Positions 14,041-21,767 are shown, counted from the stretch's first letter. The stretch: DNA of 21,767 nt from Alphaproteobacteria bacterium (GCA_021297975.1 JAJTHO010000063.1:1-21767), one strand, 5' to 3'. Numbers and translations: made by a program. The notes: generated by a model not told the origin, from the letters alone.

Positions 14041-14535
14041 TTACGCAACCGCTTCCACCATCCGCATCGGCGCGGTGGTAACATTGAGCACTTTACACAC
14101 CGACGCATTGCAATCCGCCGTGCGCAGCGAATCGCACACGCCCGGCTCGCGCAGCAGGCGGGTGATGCTGGCCAGCGCCTGAACATGCTGGGCGGCGGCG
14201 TTATCCCGGCTGGTCTGACACGGGGACAGCAGCATAAACACCAAATCCACCGGCTTGCCGTCAATTGCGCCAAAATCCACCGGCGTTTGCAGCTGAATAA
14301 AGAAACCAAGCATTTTCTCTAAACCAATCAGGCGGATATGCGGCAACGCCACACCTTTGCCGATGCCTGTTGCGCCCAAACGCTCGCGCTCAGACAGCGC
14401 ATCAAGGATAATACCCCGCGCATAAGGGGTGTGCTCCGCTGCCAAATCGGCCAGAAGCCCCAACGTTGAGGGCTTACAGCTCACATTCGCCGCCATGGTA
14501 ACGCGGGTAGGGGAGAGGAGATCGTTCAGTGTCAT
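14041..14535 (-). CDS. ptsN: PTS IIA-Ntr protein PtsN
   Basis: PtsN is the terminal phospho-acceptor of the nitrogen PTS (PtsP-NPr-PtsN), a regulatory rather than transport pathway that tunes potassium, nitrogen and stress responses. The 164-residue protein is of the normal length. The active-site histidine is His66 in G-I-G-K-G-V-A-L-P-H-I-R, the standard IIA-Ntr motif. The stretch VDFGAIDGKPVDLVFMLLSP is also typical. It lies 41 bases downstream of hpf on the same strand, and the two are probably co-transcribed, as in most proteobacteria. PtsP and NPr genes are not in the window. Confidence 0.95.
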   Translation of the reverse strand: MTLNDLLSPTRVTMAANVSCKPSTLGLLADLAAEHTPYARGIILDALSERERLGATGIGKGVALPHIRLIGLEKMLGFFIQLQTPVDFGAIDGKPVDLVFMLLSPCQTSRDNAAAQHVQALASITRLLREPGVCDSLRTADCNASVCKVLNVTTAPMRMVEAVA

Positions 14536-14576
14536 AAAGACAAAACCTTTCTGTTACACAGGGGCAAAGACAGCGT

Positions 14577-15185
14577 TCAGGCTGCTTTTGCGTCCGGTTC
14601 CACCCAGCCGATGTTGCCATCTGGGCGGCGATACACAACATTCAATTGGCCGCTTTTGCTATTCTTAAAAACTAATAATTGTTTTAAACTTATATCCATA
14701 AGCATTACGGCGTCTTTGACGGACATCACTTTAATATCACTGTTTGTTTCCGCAATTACGATCGGCGTGTGATCTTTGGCGTCATCCGGGGCGCTACCGT
14801 TGCCGTTTTCGTCCGATGTGCTCGTGCGGGCGACAACTTTTTCCGATGCGGTAGAATGCTTTTCAAACGCGCTGATTTTATGAAGATGATGATCCGTCAG
14901 GCGGTTTTTATAGCGGCGCATCTGTTTTGCAAGCCGTGTTGCCGCGCCGTCAAAGGCGGCATAGGCCTCATCCGATGTTTCTTCGGCTTGGATGGTAAGG
15001 CCTGATTTTGTGCCAACGTGAAGGGTAATCCCAGCTTTAAATTGTGCGCCGTCCTTATCAATAACAACCACCGCATCGGTGGCGCGCCCCAGATACTTAT
15101 TTGAAATGGTCTTCAGGGCGTCTTCGATGTGGTTGGTGAGGGATTGCCCGACACTCATGTGCCGGCCGGTGACGGATATATTCAT
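14577..15185 (-). CDS. hpf: Ribosome hibernation promoting factor, long form
   Basis: Long HPF dimerises 70S ribosomes into inactive 100S particles during starvation. The 202-residue protein has the N-terminal ribosome-binding domain (about 1-105: MNISVTGRHM at the start and RLAKQMRRYKNRL near 84-96). A charged, disordered linker follows (about 106-148). The C-terminal dimerisation domain (about 149-198) contains KVMSVKDAVMLMD, VFKNSKSGQLNVVYRRPDG and I-G-W-V-E-P. AAAGG precedes the ATG. It is followed by ptsN. The usual rpoN upstream neighbour is not present; the 225 bases beyond the start hold no gene I can support. Confidence 0.95.
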   Translation of the reverse strand: MNISVTGRHMSVGQSLTNHIEDALKTISNKYLGRATDAVVVIDKDGAQFKAGITLHVGTKSGLTIQAEETSDEAYAAFDGAATRLAKQMRRYKNRLTDHHLHKISAFEKHSTASEKVVARTSTSDENGNGSAPDDAKDHTPIVIAETNSDIKVMSVKDAVMLMDISLKQLLVFKNSKSGQLNVVYRRPDGNIGWVEPDAKAA

Positions 15186-15410
15186 ATGTGATGCCTTTAG
15201 TTATTTTGACTAAGGCTAGCGCAGCTGTTTTACAAAAGCAATGGCGTCTAAATCGTTGTAAAGAAACATCTAAAAAAATATTTCCTCTTGGGGATGTAAT
15301 AAAAGTGTCATCTGTTTCGCTTGCTGCGGGTGCTGCGTTATGGACAGACTGGCAGAGTTGTCGAGCGGGTAGGGGGGAGACGGCGGACGTGCTGGTGAAA
15401 TAGGGGCGTG

Positions 15411-16082
15411 TTATTTAATCCGAAATTTCGCCCGCACCGCCAAAAGAAACAGAAAAATCAACACCAACGAAAACAGCATCTGCCCAATGCCCCAGAAAGA
15501 ATGCAAATAGGGCATGGTGCCGCTTTTATACAAGCACTCTACAATATCTTTTTGATGCTCGCTGTTGTTAAGCCCTAAGCCAATCAAGGAGCGCTTCAGG
15601 GATAAGAACAGCGCGTTTGTCAGCGCGCTTCCGTCTCCAACCAAGCAATTGACCCTTGTCAACAGCGGCATAATAATAATGAAGTAACTCAACGCGGACA
15701 CGCACTTAAAAACGAGATTGCAAAAACTTTGGCCGGACTTCCTAAGTAGTGGATAAAGAATACATAAAAGGAGCGCCACGCTAATCGACAGCGCTAAAAG
15801 TATGTTGTTCGTTGCGGCAGCGGGCAACTGCGGCCACGAATACACCACAACGCTTGCCGCAAGGGTAATCAGCCACCATTGAAAAGGCAGATAGGCTGAG
15901 CGCCCAAAATCACTGAGCTTTTCATAAAGCAGGCCGCCCCACCAACGCTCTGCCCCCTTGCCAAGGGGCGTATCAGTTTTAGTGGCGCGCAACGACTGTA
16001 TTTCCGATGCGAAAAAGTCCTGTTCCCGTTCGTGATCGTGCCCTTGCAAGGCAAGGCGCTTAATCGATTGTTCTGGAGTCAT
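15411..16082 (-). CDS. Membrane protein resembling the C-terminal half of larger alphaproteobacterial proteins
   Basis: A 223-residue protein. A cytoplasmic segment of about 65 residues contains R-E-Q-D-F-F-A-S-E-I-Q-S and LYEKLSDFGRSAYLPFQWW. About four transmembrane segments follow, and the protein ends F-L-L-A-V-R-A-K-F-R-I-K. This pattern (charged E-x-x-F-F/Y-x-x-E, then L-Y-x-x-x-S-D-Y/F-G-R-S, then membrane helices and a final R-F-R-I-K) is what I recall from the C-terminal membrane part of some pentapeptide-repeat or uncharacterised alphaproteobacterial membrane proteins. The N-terminal part is missing here. An in-frame stop lies one codon before the ATG and no Shine-Dalgarno is visible. 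It could therefore be a truncated gene. Confidence 0.6.
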   Translation of the reverse strand: MTPEQSIKRLALQGHDHEREQDFFASEIQSLRATKTDTPLGKGAERWWGGLLYEKLSDFGRSAYLPFQWWLITLAASVVVYSWPQLPAAATNNILLALSISVALLLCILYPLLRKSGQSFCNLVFKCVSALSYFIIIMPLLTRVNCLVGDGSALTNALFLSLKRSLIGLGLNNSEHQKDIVECLYKSGTMPYLHSFWGIGQMLFSLVLIFLFLLAVRAKFRIK

Positions 16083-16270
16083 TGATCACGCAAACACGCC
16101 AAGGTTGAATTACACCATAAAAAACTTACTCGCACCTGTAAAGGCTTGCGCCATCATTCCCTATCCAAACTCCCGCGCGGTATCCCTAGTTTTCCTGAAA
16201 GGGGCGGGCAAAGCTTCTCTGGATTATCTTATCCGCAAAAGCTACACTTGCCACGGAAGTGGAACGGCGT

Positions 16271-16986
16271 ATGTTAAGCGGAAAATCTGCTATCGTAACG
16301 GGTTCAACCAGCGGCATCGGCCTTGGGATTGCCCATGTGCTGGCCGGAAAAGGCGCAAACATCCTGCTGAATGGTTTTGGCGCGGCGGCGGATATTGAAA
16401 AAATCCGCGCTGATTTGGCCGCGCAGTATAAGGTTAAAGTCACCTATTCTGGCGCGGATATGAGCAAACCTGCCGACATTCGCGCCATGATAGCCCAAGG
16501 CAACAGCGACTTTGGCGGCGTCGATATCCTCGTTAACAACGCCGGGATTCAACACACATCCCGCGTTGAGGCTTTTCCCGATGATAAATGGGATGCGATT
16601 ATCGCCATCAACCTGTCCAGCGCCTTTCATGCCATGGGCTTGTGGGCTCTAAGGAAAAGGCCGCCTACGTTGCGGCAAAGCATGGGATTTTAGGGCTTAC
16701 TAAAGTTGTGGCGCTGGAAAACGCCGAGAGCAACATAACCTGTAACGCGATATGCCCCGGCTGGGTGCTGACGCCGCTGGTGCAAAAACAGATTGATGAC
16801 CGCGCCGCTAAAGAGGGCATCAGCGCGGCTGTAGCGACGCATGAGCTTTTGGACGAAAAGGAACCGTCGCACCGCTTTGCCACCCCGGAGCATATCGGCG
16901 AAGCAGCGGCCTTTTTGTGCAGCGATGCCGCCAGCAACATGACCGGGATTTCCCTGCCTATTGATGGCGGCTGGACAGCGCAGTAA
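16271..16986 (+). pseudogene. bdhA: D-3-hydroxybutyrate dehydrogenase, broken by an internal deletion and frameshift
   Basis: An intact enzyme of this SDR family would oxidise (R)-3-hydroxybutyrate to acetoacetate with NAD, downstream of PHB breakdown. The first part (ATG 16271 to about 16630) encodes the nucleotide motif T-G-S-T-S-G-I-G, L-V-N-N-A-G-I-Q-H and I-N-L-S-S-A-F-H. The frame then becomes nonsense and stops at 16691-16693. From about 16632 the +2 frame resumes with HGLVGSKEKAAYVAAKHG (active-site Tyr and Lys) and continues to a normal family ending D-G-G-W-T-A-Q. Between F-H and H-G-L-V, homologues carry about 22 more residues ending N-I-A-S, which includes the catalytic serine. 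That segment is missing. Neither half alone can be functional. An assembly error should be excluded. Confidence 0.85.
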
Positions 16987-17021
16987 AATAATGGCTTAAC
17001 CTTTTAAAAAGGTGCGGCTTA

Positions 17022-18701
17022 CTAAAACCGCACGCCGCCATTCATCAATACTAAGCGCTCGGGAACTTTTTCGGAGGTGGCTTTGCTGGAAAGACGCTGC
17101 GCCAGCGTTGTAGTGGCGAAAAAATCACCGTAAGTCGTGTACACATTAAACCCGGTTGCGGACAGTGTTTGCGCGGTATTGCTGCCGGTTTTATTTTCTA
17201 CCATGGCACGCCCCATTTCAAAAAAGGGGGCCAGCGTTAGTTGCACATGCCCATATTCTGGCACGCTGTAGCGTGCTTCTACACTCTGGAAAAAGGCGTT
17301 TTCGGCGGCAAATTCCCACGATGGATAGGCGTTAACCGCGTTTATCCCGGAAATGGAAAAATCTTCGCTGCCATCGAGATTTTTATTTTGTAAGGCTTGT
17401 TGCGCGCGCAGCGATAATACAATCTCCCATGTTGTTGACAGCGTTGTTTTATGGCTCAGCGACACGTTTATTTTGGCGTAATCGCCCTCGGTTTGTGCGC
17501 CGAGCCGGTCTTGCGCCGCAGCAACGGCGTCTTGAATATCTAAATTGCCCCAAGTCATGGCGATACTGGCGCCGAGTGCGTTAGGGTAGGACAGAAAAGT
17601 ATCGTTGCGAATGCCCAATAATTCAGCGGTTACTGCATCAATAGATTTAGGAATAATGGTACTTGTTGATTGTATTTCATCAACTAAATCGCGATGTTCT
17701 GCGGTTATGGTACCGTTCAGGGAAAAATCCCGCGTTTCGATGAAAGGATACGAGACGCTGGCCTCGAACGATTCCGCTACTCCCGTTGCATCCAGGGACG
17801 AAAAGGTGCTGGTCAGCTGATAGGTGGTGCGCGATACGGCAACCCCCGCAGTCAATCCGTTTGCGGCGATCGGCAGGGTGTAAGCGGCCTGATAATTTTC
17901 TAAATACTGGCCATTGGTGATTAGGCCGCTGAGAGAGAGTTTGTCGCCAATTCCGGTGGGTGAGGCAAGCTCCACCCGGCCGCTGGCGCGGTTTTTCCCG
18001 GTAAACGCGGATCCATAGTTATCAACAAGGGCATAGCCGGAAAGGCGCGCAGCGGGTGTTGTTGTAATAATAAAATCAGATGATTGTGGTATGTTTCCGC
18101 GTGCAATTTCAACGTTTTCCACAATAACCCCGGCGCGGCGGCTCACTGCCTGCAGGGCGCCTTCGATATCTTTAAGGGCGACAATCTCTTCATCCTGCAA
18201 CGGCTCTGTTATCGCGGCTAGGGTTTCCGTTGCAACCAGCGAAGTGTTGTTCAGCGTCATTGTCCCGTATCCGCCTTCGAGTGCTTTAAGACGCACAACA
18301 CCGCCGCTAATATCCTGTGCGGGAATCACCACGCGCGAGGTTATATAACCTTGCTGCTGATACCATTCGGTTAAGCGCCGGGCGAGGGATTGCAGCTCGC
18401 CAATCGTTGTCTCTTTATCCGCGAAGGGATCAAGAAACGCGGCAATTTCTTTTTCCGGTATGACAGTGCTGTCTTCAAGAATAAGACGCGAGATGCTGAT
18501 AGTTTGCCCAGATTCAAGCGGGATGGTTTGCGATTGTGTTGTGGGGGATACAATAGATGGCAGGGGCTCTTGCTGTGAAATCGCCGGCGCTGCTGGAATC
18601 TGACGTAACGCATCGGCAATATCGGGCGTTTGCGCAACAGCCTGTGCGCTTAAAAGCACAAGGGAAAGCAAGGTTGCAAGCGGCTTGGTGACATCACGCA
18701 T
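17022..18701 (-). CDS. Two-partner secretion transporter TpsB (ShlB/FhaC/HecB family), divergent
   Basis: This outer-membrane pore exports a partner exoprotein (TpsA). The 559-residue protein has a signal peptide (about 1-23, ending Q-A-V-A-Q). A first POTRA domain follows (about 68-145: ISRLILEDSTVIPEKEI, then WYQQQGYITSRVVIPAQDI and G-G-V-V-R-L). A second POTRA lies at about 146-217, and a 16-strand-type barrel to a C-terminal Phe. The entry motif D-N-Y-G-S-x-x-T-G-x-x-R (about 228-238) is typical. The lid-loop signature VRGY is here V-N-A-Y (456-459), and the matching F-x-D-x-G is F-F-E-M-G (493-497). The TpsA-like gene ends 80 bases upstream on the same strand, as expected for a tpsA-tpsB pair. 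The Shine-Dalgarno is weak. Confidence 0.9.
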   Translation of the reverse strand: MRDVTKPLATLLSLVLLSAQAVAQTPDIADALRQIPAAPAISQQEPLPSIVSPTTQSQTIPLESGQTISISRLILEDSTVIPEKEIAAFLDPFADKETTIGELQSLARRLTEWYQQQGYITSRVVIPAQDISGGVVRLKALEGGYGTMTLNNTSLVATETLAAITEPLQDEEIVALKDIEGALQAVSRRAGVIVENVEIARGNIPQSSDFIITTTPAARLSGYALVDNYGSAFTGKNRASGRVELASPTGIGDKLSLSGLITNGQYLENYQAAYTLPIAANGLTAGVAVSRTTYQLTSTFSSLDATGVAESFEASVSYPFIETRDFSLNGTITAEHRDLVDEIQSTSTIIPKSIDAVTAELLGIRNDTFLSYPNALGASIAMTWGNLDIQDAVAAAQDRLGAQTEGDYAKINVSLSHKTTLSTTWEIVLSLRAQQALQNKNLDGSEDFSISGINAVNAYPSWEFAAENAFFQSVEARYSVPEYGHVQLTLAPFFEMGRAMVENKTGSNTAQTLSATGFNVYTTYGDFFATTTLAQRLSSKATSEKVPERLVLMNGGVRF

Positions 18702-18781
18702 CCGAGCGACTTAGCACGCTTAAGGAGGTAAACAAAAGATTAAAATAGCGGCTCTAAACGGGGCTTCAGGCCTGGCTAATT

Positions 18782-21767
18782 TTAACTTTTGGGCGGGTAT
18801 TCATCCTCAGCAGGCGGCGTTATTGCCGGATCCAAATAAAGAAAATTACTGTTGATTATGCTTGCGTCAAAATTGGTGTTAAGAGGGAAGACATCATCAA
18901 TAATCTTGCTGATGTCTGAATAGGTGTTGATACGGATTGCGCTACTAACTTCCCGATCAACAAGGACAATTTCTGATGAAACGGTAATGCTGCTGCTGGT
19001 GTTGTCGATGTATCTTACTTGATAATTGCCGCCGCTGTTGCCGTCGTTTACACTAACGTCTTTAACTGTAACGGTTTTATTGCCAGTGCCCGGATTAGGA
19101 TTGGTATAGGCAAACGTGCCGCCGCTGATGCTATCGGAGCCATAAAGTGTGCCGCTAACTAACAGTGGGGAACCAGAGGCAGCCAGTGTTCCATCAAAGA
19201 TTTTGCTGATGTTGGCGCTGCTGATACCCAGCAATGCCTTGTTGATGGAACTTGTGGTGTTGTTCAGGTAGCTGACGGTATAGTTATTGCCGCCGTTGCC
19301 ATCGGTGACGGTTACGTTGTTAACAGTGACCGTTTTGTTGCCTATACCCGCGTTGCTGTTGGTGAAGGCAAACGTGCCGCCGCTAATGCTATCCGCGCCG
19401 TAGAGTGTGCCGCTGACCAAAAGGGGTGAGCCGGAGGCCGCAAGCGTTCCATCAAAAGTTTTAGTGATATCCGCAGTACTGATAGTCAAACTTGCCGGGG
19501 TGATAGCGGCTATAGTGCCGGTTAGAGTGCTGCTCAGCAGCGTGTAGCCGTAAACTGTTTCCGCGCCATTAACCGCGCTAGCCAGCGCAACCCCCGTGAC
19601 AGTGAGGCTCAAGCCATTGCCCACATTGGGGCTGCCAACAGTGCCTGTTGCGGGATTATTCAGCGTGATGGTATCGGTGCTAAGGACTCCCGATAATGCA
19701 TAGTTGGCGGCATTAACCGCAAAAGTAGTTGTACCGTCATAAACTTTGCTGAGACTCCCGGTGAGGCTCGCGGTTAGGGTAGGCGCAACGGCATACAAAA
19801 AGCCATTACCACTGGCAACGGGCGCCGTGCCCACCGGCGCGTTATATTGACGGAAATTTGCTACAAGCCCATTGCGCGTATCCGTACCTGGGCTGTTAGA
19901 ATAGACAATCCACCGCCCACCCGCACCCGTTTGCAAGGCATTGACTCCAGCGGTATTGATGTAGTTAGTCGCAGCGCTCAGCTCTAGCGCTGTGCCTGTG
20001 GTTGCGGACGCGGTAACTTGCCCCGTGGTGCTGATGCCCCCCGCTAAGGCTCTGGCAACAACCGTGGTTGCCACGACCGTGCCAAGGGTTAGCGCGTTTG
20101 CATCAATAATAGAGAGCGCGCCGCCGCTATACAGGCTTACTGTACCGATAAAATCGTTGGTTGTGTTGTTCGCGGTGATGCTGCCGCCTGTACTGTTTAG
20201 TGTCACGCTGCCGCCGGTAATCTGTCCTGTAAAAGTTTGGTTGCCCCCCGTGGTGAAGGCGTTGCCAGTGCCAAGGGTAACGATGCCGCTGCTGTTGATA
20301 GATCCTGCTGTTTCATTAAAGCTACTCAGGTCAAATGTTGCGCCGCTAGCAACGGTAAGCGCCGTGGTATCCGCCAAGACATTCGATGCCCCGAGGCGCA
20401 GTGTTCCTGCGTTTACACTAAGGCCGCCGGTAAAGAGATTCGCGCCGCTTAATACCAGTGCACCTGTCCCTGTTTTCGTTAAAGAACCAGTGGTGGCGGT
20501 GGATGCGCCCGAAATAGTAAGTACCGATGCAGTGTTGGTCACATCTAATGTGCTGCTCGTGCTTGCTGTAAGAGTGAAATTCCGGTTTGTCGCGATGCTG
20601 ACGCCGGTGTATTGCAATGTGCCGCCGCTTAAGACCAGATTTGCTGCCGCCGTGCTTGATTGACCAATGCCACTAGCAGTGCCGCCGTTTGCGAGTGTGG
20701 CAACACTCAAGATGCCGCCATTGATGGTGGTGGCGCCGGTGTAGGTGTTGTCACGGGTTAAGGTTACTGTCCCAGTAGTCGTTTTGGTGAGCCCGCCGGA
20801 GCCGCCAAGAATCGCGCTGATAGTGCCGGATTGTACCGCATAGGACGTGCCGGTGAGAACGCCCGTTGTGCCGGTAATCGTGCCGCTGGTCAGCGTTACT
20901 GCGCCAACCGTATCATTAAACGTTGCCATGTTTAAGGTGCCGCCATTTACGGTTATGCCGCCGCTGGAAAGCGCATTGGCAATGCCATAACTAAGTGTGC
21001 CAGCGATAACAGTTGTTAGCCCGGTGTATAAATTCGCGGCGGAGAGGGTTAAGCCACCTGCGCCTGCTTTTGTTAATGCTCCAGTGGTGTTGGTGGATGC
21101 GCCGGAAATAGTCAGCGTTGCAGCGCTGTTGCTAATCTCCAGTGTGCTGCTCGTTGCGGCGGTGAGGGTGTAAGCGCGGTTTATGCTCGACGTTGCTCCG
21201 GTATATTGCAGCGTGCCGCCACCTAAGACCAAGTTCCCCGCCGCATTAGTCGACTGACCAATGTTGCTAGCTGATCCGCCATTGGCCAGCGTGTCCACGC
21301 TTAACACGCCGGCATTGATGGTAGTTGCGCCGGTGTAGGTGTTTGCCCGTGTTAAGGTTACTGTCCCAGTAGTCGTTTTGGTGAGCCCGCCGGAGCCGCC
21401 CAGAATCGCGCTGATAGTGCCGGATTGTACCGCATAGGACGTGCCGGTGAGAACGCCGGTTGTGCCGGTAATCGTGCCGCTGGTTAAGGTTACCGCGCCC
21501 ACGGTATCGTTAAACGCGCCAATATCTAAGGTGCCGCCGTTTACAGTTATGCCGCCGCTGGAAAGCGCATTGGTAATGCCATAATTAAGCGTGCCTGCGC
21601 TAACCGTTGTTAACCCAGTGTATAAATTCGCGGCAGAGAGCGTTAAGCCGCCTGCGCCTGCTTTTGTTAATGCTCCAGTGGTGTTGGTGGATGCGCCGGA
21701 AATAGTCAGCGTTGCAGCGCTGTTGCTAATCTCCAGTGTGCTGCTCGTTGCGGCGGTGAGGGTGTAA
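18782..21767 (-). CDS. Large repetitive TpsA-type exoprotein with autotransporter-associated repeats and YDG domains (5' end outside window)
   Basis: The frame is open to the window edge, so at least 994 residues are present and the start lies beyond 21767. An apparent GTG start at 21502 is internal to a repeat. The upstream part consists of beta-helix repeats of the autotransporter-associated strand type (GGLTKTTTGTVTLTRANTYT, then GATTINAGVLSV). They are arranged in near-identical 198-residue units plus a more diverged copy. A middle segment contains GGRWIVYSNSPGTDTRNGL, familiar from FhaB-like proteins. About three YDG-type domains follow (K-V-Y-D-G, K-T-F-D-G, K-I-F-D-G), the last two repeating every 86 residues. 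A short acidic and Pro-rich tail ends the protein, with no autotransporter barrel. It is therefore a TpsA-like substrate for the adjacent TpsB, probably a surface adhesin. The N-terminal secretion domain is not visible. Confidence 0.88.
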   Translation of the reverse strand, partial: YTLTAATSSTLEISNSAATLTISGASTNTTGALTKAGAGGLTLSAANLYTGLTTVSAGTLNYGITNALSSGGITVNGGTLDIGAFNDTVGAVTLTSGTITGTTGVLTGTSYAVQSGTISAILGGSGGLTKTTTGTVTLTRANTYTGATTINAGVLSVDTLANGGSASNIGQSTNAAGNLVLGGGTLQYTGATSSINRAYTLTAATSSTLEISNSAATLTISGASTNTTGALTKAGAGGLTLSAANLYTGLTTVIAGTLSYGIANALSSGGITVNGGTLNMATFNDTVGAVTLTSGTITGTTGVLTGTSYAVQSGTISAILGGSGGLTKTTTGTVTLTRDNTYTGATTINGGILSVATLANGGTASGIGQSSTAAANLVLSGGTLQYTGVSIATNRNFTLTASTSSTLDVTNTASVLTISGASTATTGSLTKTGTGALVLSGANLFTGGLSVNAGTLRLGASNVLADTTALTVASGATFDLSSFNETAGSINSSGIVTLGTGNAFTTGGNQTFTGQITGGSVTLNSTGGSITANNTTNDFIGTVSLYSGGALSIIDANALTLGTVVATTVVARALAGGISTTGQVTASATTGTALELSAATNYINTAGVNALQTGAGGRWIVYSNSPGTDTRNGLVANFRQYNAPVGTAPVASGNGFLYAVAPTLTASLTGSLSKVYDGTTTFAVNAANYALSGVLSTDTITLNNPATGTVGSPNVGNGLSLTVTGVALASAVNGAETVYGYTLLSSTLTGTIAAITPASLTISTADITKTFDGTLAASGSPLLVSGTLYGADSISGGTFAFTNSNAGIGNKTVTVNNVTVTDGNGGNNYTVSYLNNTTSSINKALLGISSANISKIFDGTLAASGSPLLVSGTLYGSDSISGGTFAYTNPNPGTGNKTVTVKDVSVNDGNSGGNYQVRYIDNTSSSITVSSEIVLVDREVSSAIRINTYSDISKIIDDVFPLNTNFDASIINSNFLYLDPAITPPAEDEYPPKS
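19188..19456 (-). repeat. 86-residue YDG-domain repeat in the exoprotein gene
   Basis: The segment GTTCCATCAAA occurs at 19188-19198 and 19446-19456, 258 bases (86 codons) apart, within two closely similar units. Both encode K-x-F-D-G-T-L-A-A-S-G-S-P-L-L-V-S-G-T-L-Y-G and then G-N-K-T-V-T-V. A third, more diverged YDG unit (K-V-Y-D-G-T-T-T-F) precedes them in the protein. Confidence 0.75.
20461..21767 (-). repeat. 594-base tandem repeats in the exoprotein gene
   Basis: Identical markers recur 594 bases apart: AGGTTACTGTCCCAGTAGTC at 20761 and 21355, and GCTAATCTCC at 21131 and 21725. Over roughly 130 bases from the first marker, the two copies differ at only about three positions by eye. The unit equals 198 codons, so copy-number change would keep the frame. 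A more diverged copy begins near 20461. The array continues past the window end. Confidence 0.85.

Noticed and set aside
15349..15375. Stretch resembling the start of a Ser/Leu-type tRNA
   Set aside because: No matching acceptor, anticodon or T arm follows.
15188..15403. 71-residue plus-strand ORF between hpf and the membrane protein
   Set aside because: It starts within the hpf promoter region, has no ribosome binding site, and its peptide looks random.
16999..17013. Possible terminator between bdhA and tpsB (ACCTT / AAGGT)
   Set aside because: Only five pairs in A/T-rich sequence; not convincing.
18721..18735. Perfect plus-strand Shine-Dalgarno AAGGAGG
   Set aside because: No start codon or open frame follows on the plus strand; both flanking genes are on the minus strand.
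18728..18743. CtrA-like site upstream of tpsB (TTAA-N7-TTTAC on the minus strand)
   Set aside because: One mismatch in the second half and no further half sites in proper spacing; too weak to call.
19992..20663. 223-residue plus-strand ORF within the exoprotein gene
   Set aside because: Antisense of a low-complexity Thr/Gly/Ala repeat gene; the long open frame is a composition effect.
1..21767. CRISPR arrays, toxin-antitoxin pairs, phage genes or known defence systems
   Set aside because: No direct repeats with regular spacers and no recognisable nuclease, helicase, toxin or phage structural motifs were seen on either strand.

Overview
The window looks like a chromosomal stretch from an alphaproteobacterium. 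The main evidence is a full-length CtrA cell-cycle regulator with exact CtrA boxes (TTAA-N7-TTAAC) in its own promoter and in a second promoter. A class I PHB synthase, a long-form HPF next to PtsN, and dispersed palindromic elements fit the same assignment. I cannot place the order. No phage, CRISPR array or plasmid backbone is visible. All assignments come from reading motifs, with no database search.

Left part (1-4602). The window opens inside the 3' end of an IS630-type transposase. A palindrome-rich spacer follows, then phaC on the minus strand. A Gln-rich OmpA-like lipoprotein is divergent from phaC, with a CtrA box in the shared promoter. A CAT-anticodon tRNA follows.

Centre-left (4603-9400). 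This part holds a polyisoprenyl-phosphate sugar-phosphate transferase and then ctrA, convergent across one shared hairpin. Divergent from ctrA are a small exported protein and a pirin. Next come a small minus-strand gene, rmlA, and a small lipoprotein. The sugar transferase and RmlA suggest a surface polysaccharide pathway whose genes are scattered.

Centre (9400-13960). A roughly 560-base gap holds a possible antisense mini-ORF, a coding remnant and an AT-rich tract. It is followed by a coiled-coil membrane protein of unknown function, an RluA-type pseudouridine synthase, and a two-domain iron(III)-type ABC permease divergent from the synthase. Two unknown minus-strand genes and a 107-base palindromic repeat close this part.

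Right part (14041-21767). hpf-ptsN is present without rpoN next to it. A membrane protein resembling only the C-terminal part of a larger protein follows. A D-3-hydroxybutyrate dehydrogenase gene has lost an internal segment that includes its catalytic serine. The end of the window is a two-partner secretion locus on the minus strand. It has a very large repetitive TpsA exoprotein, running off the window, and its TpsB transporter. The exoprotein has near-identical 594-base repeats, and the transporter lacks two of its family's signature residues.

The best candidates for follow-up are the divergent TpsB with its repeat-rich TpsA, the CtrA-box-linked surface lipoprotein, and the broken bdhA. 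I did not find a clearly new multi-gene system.
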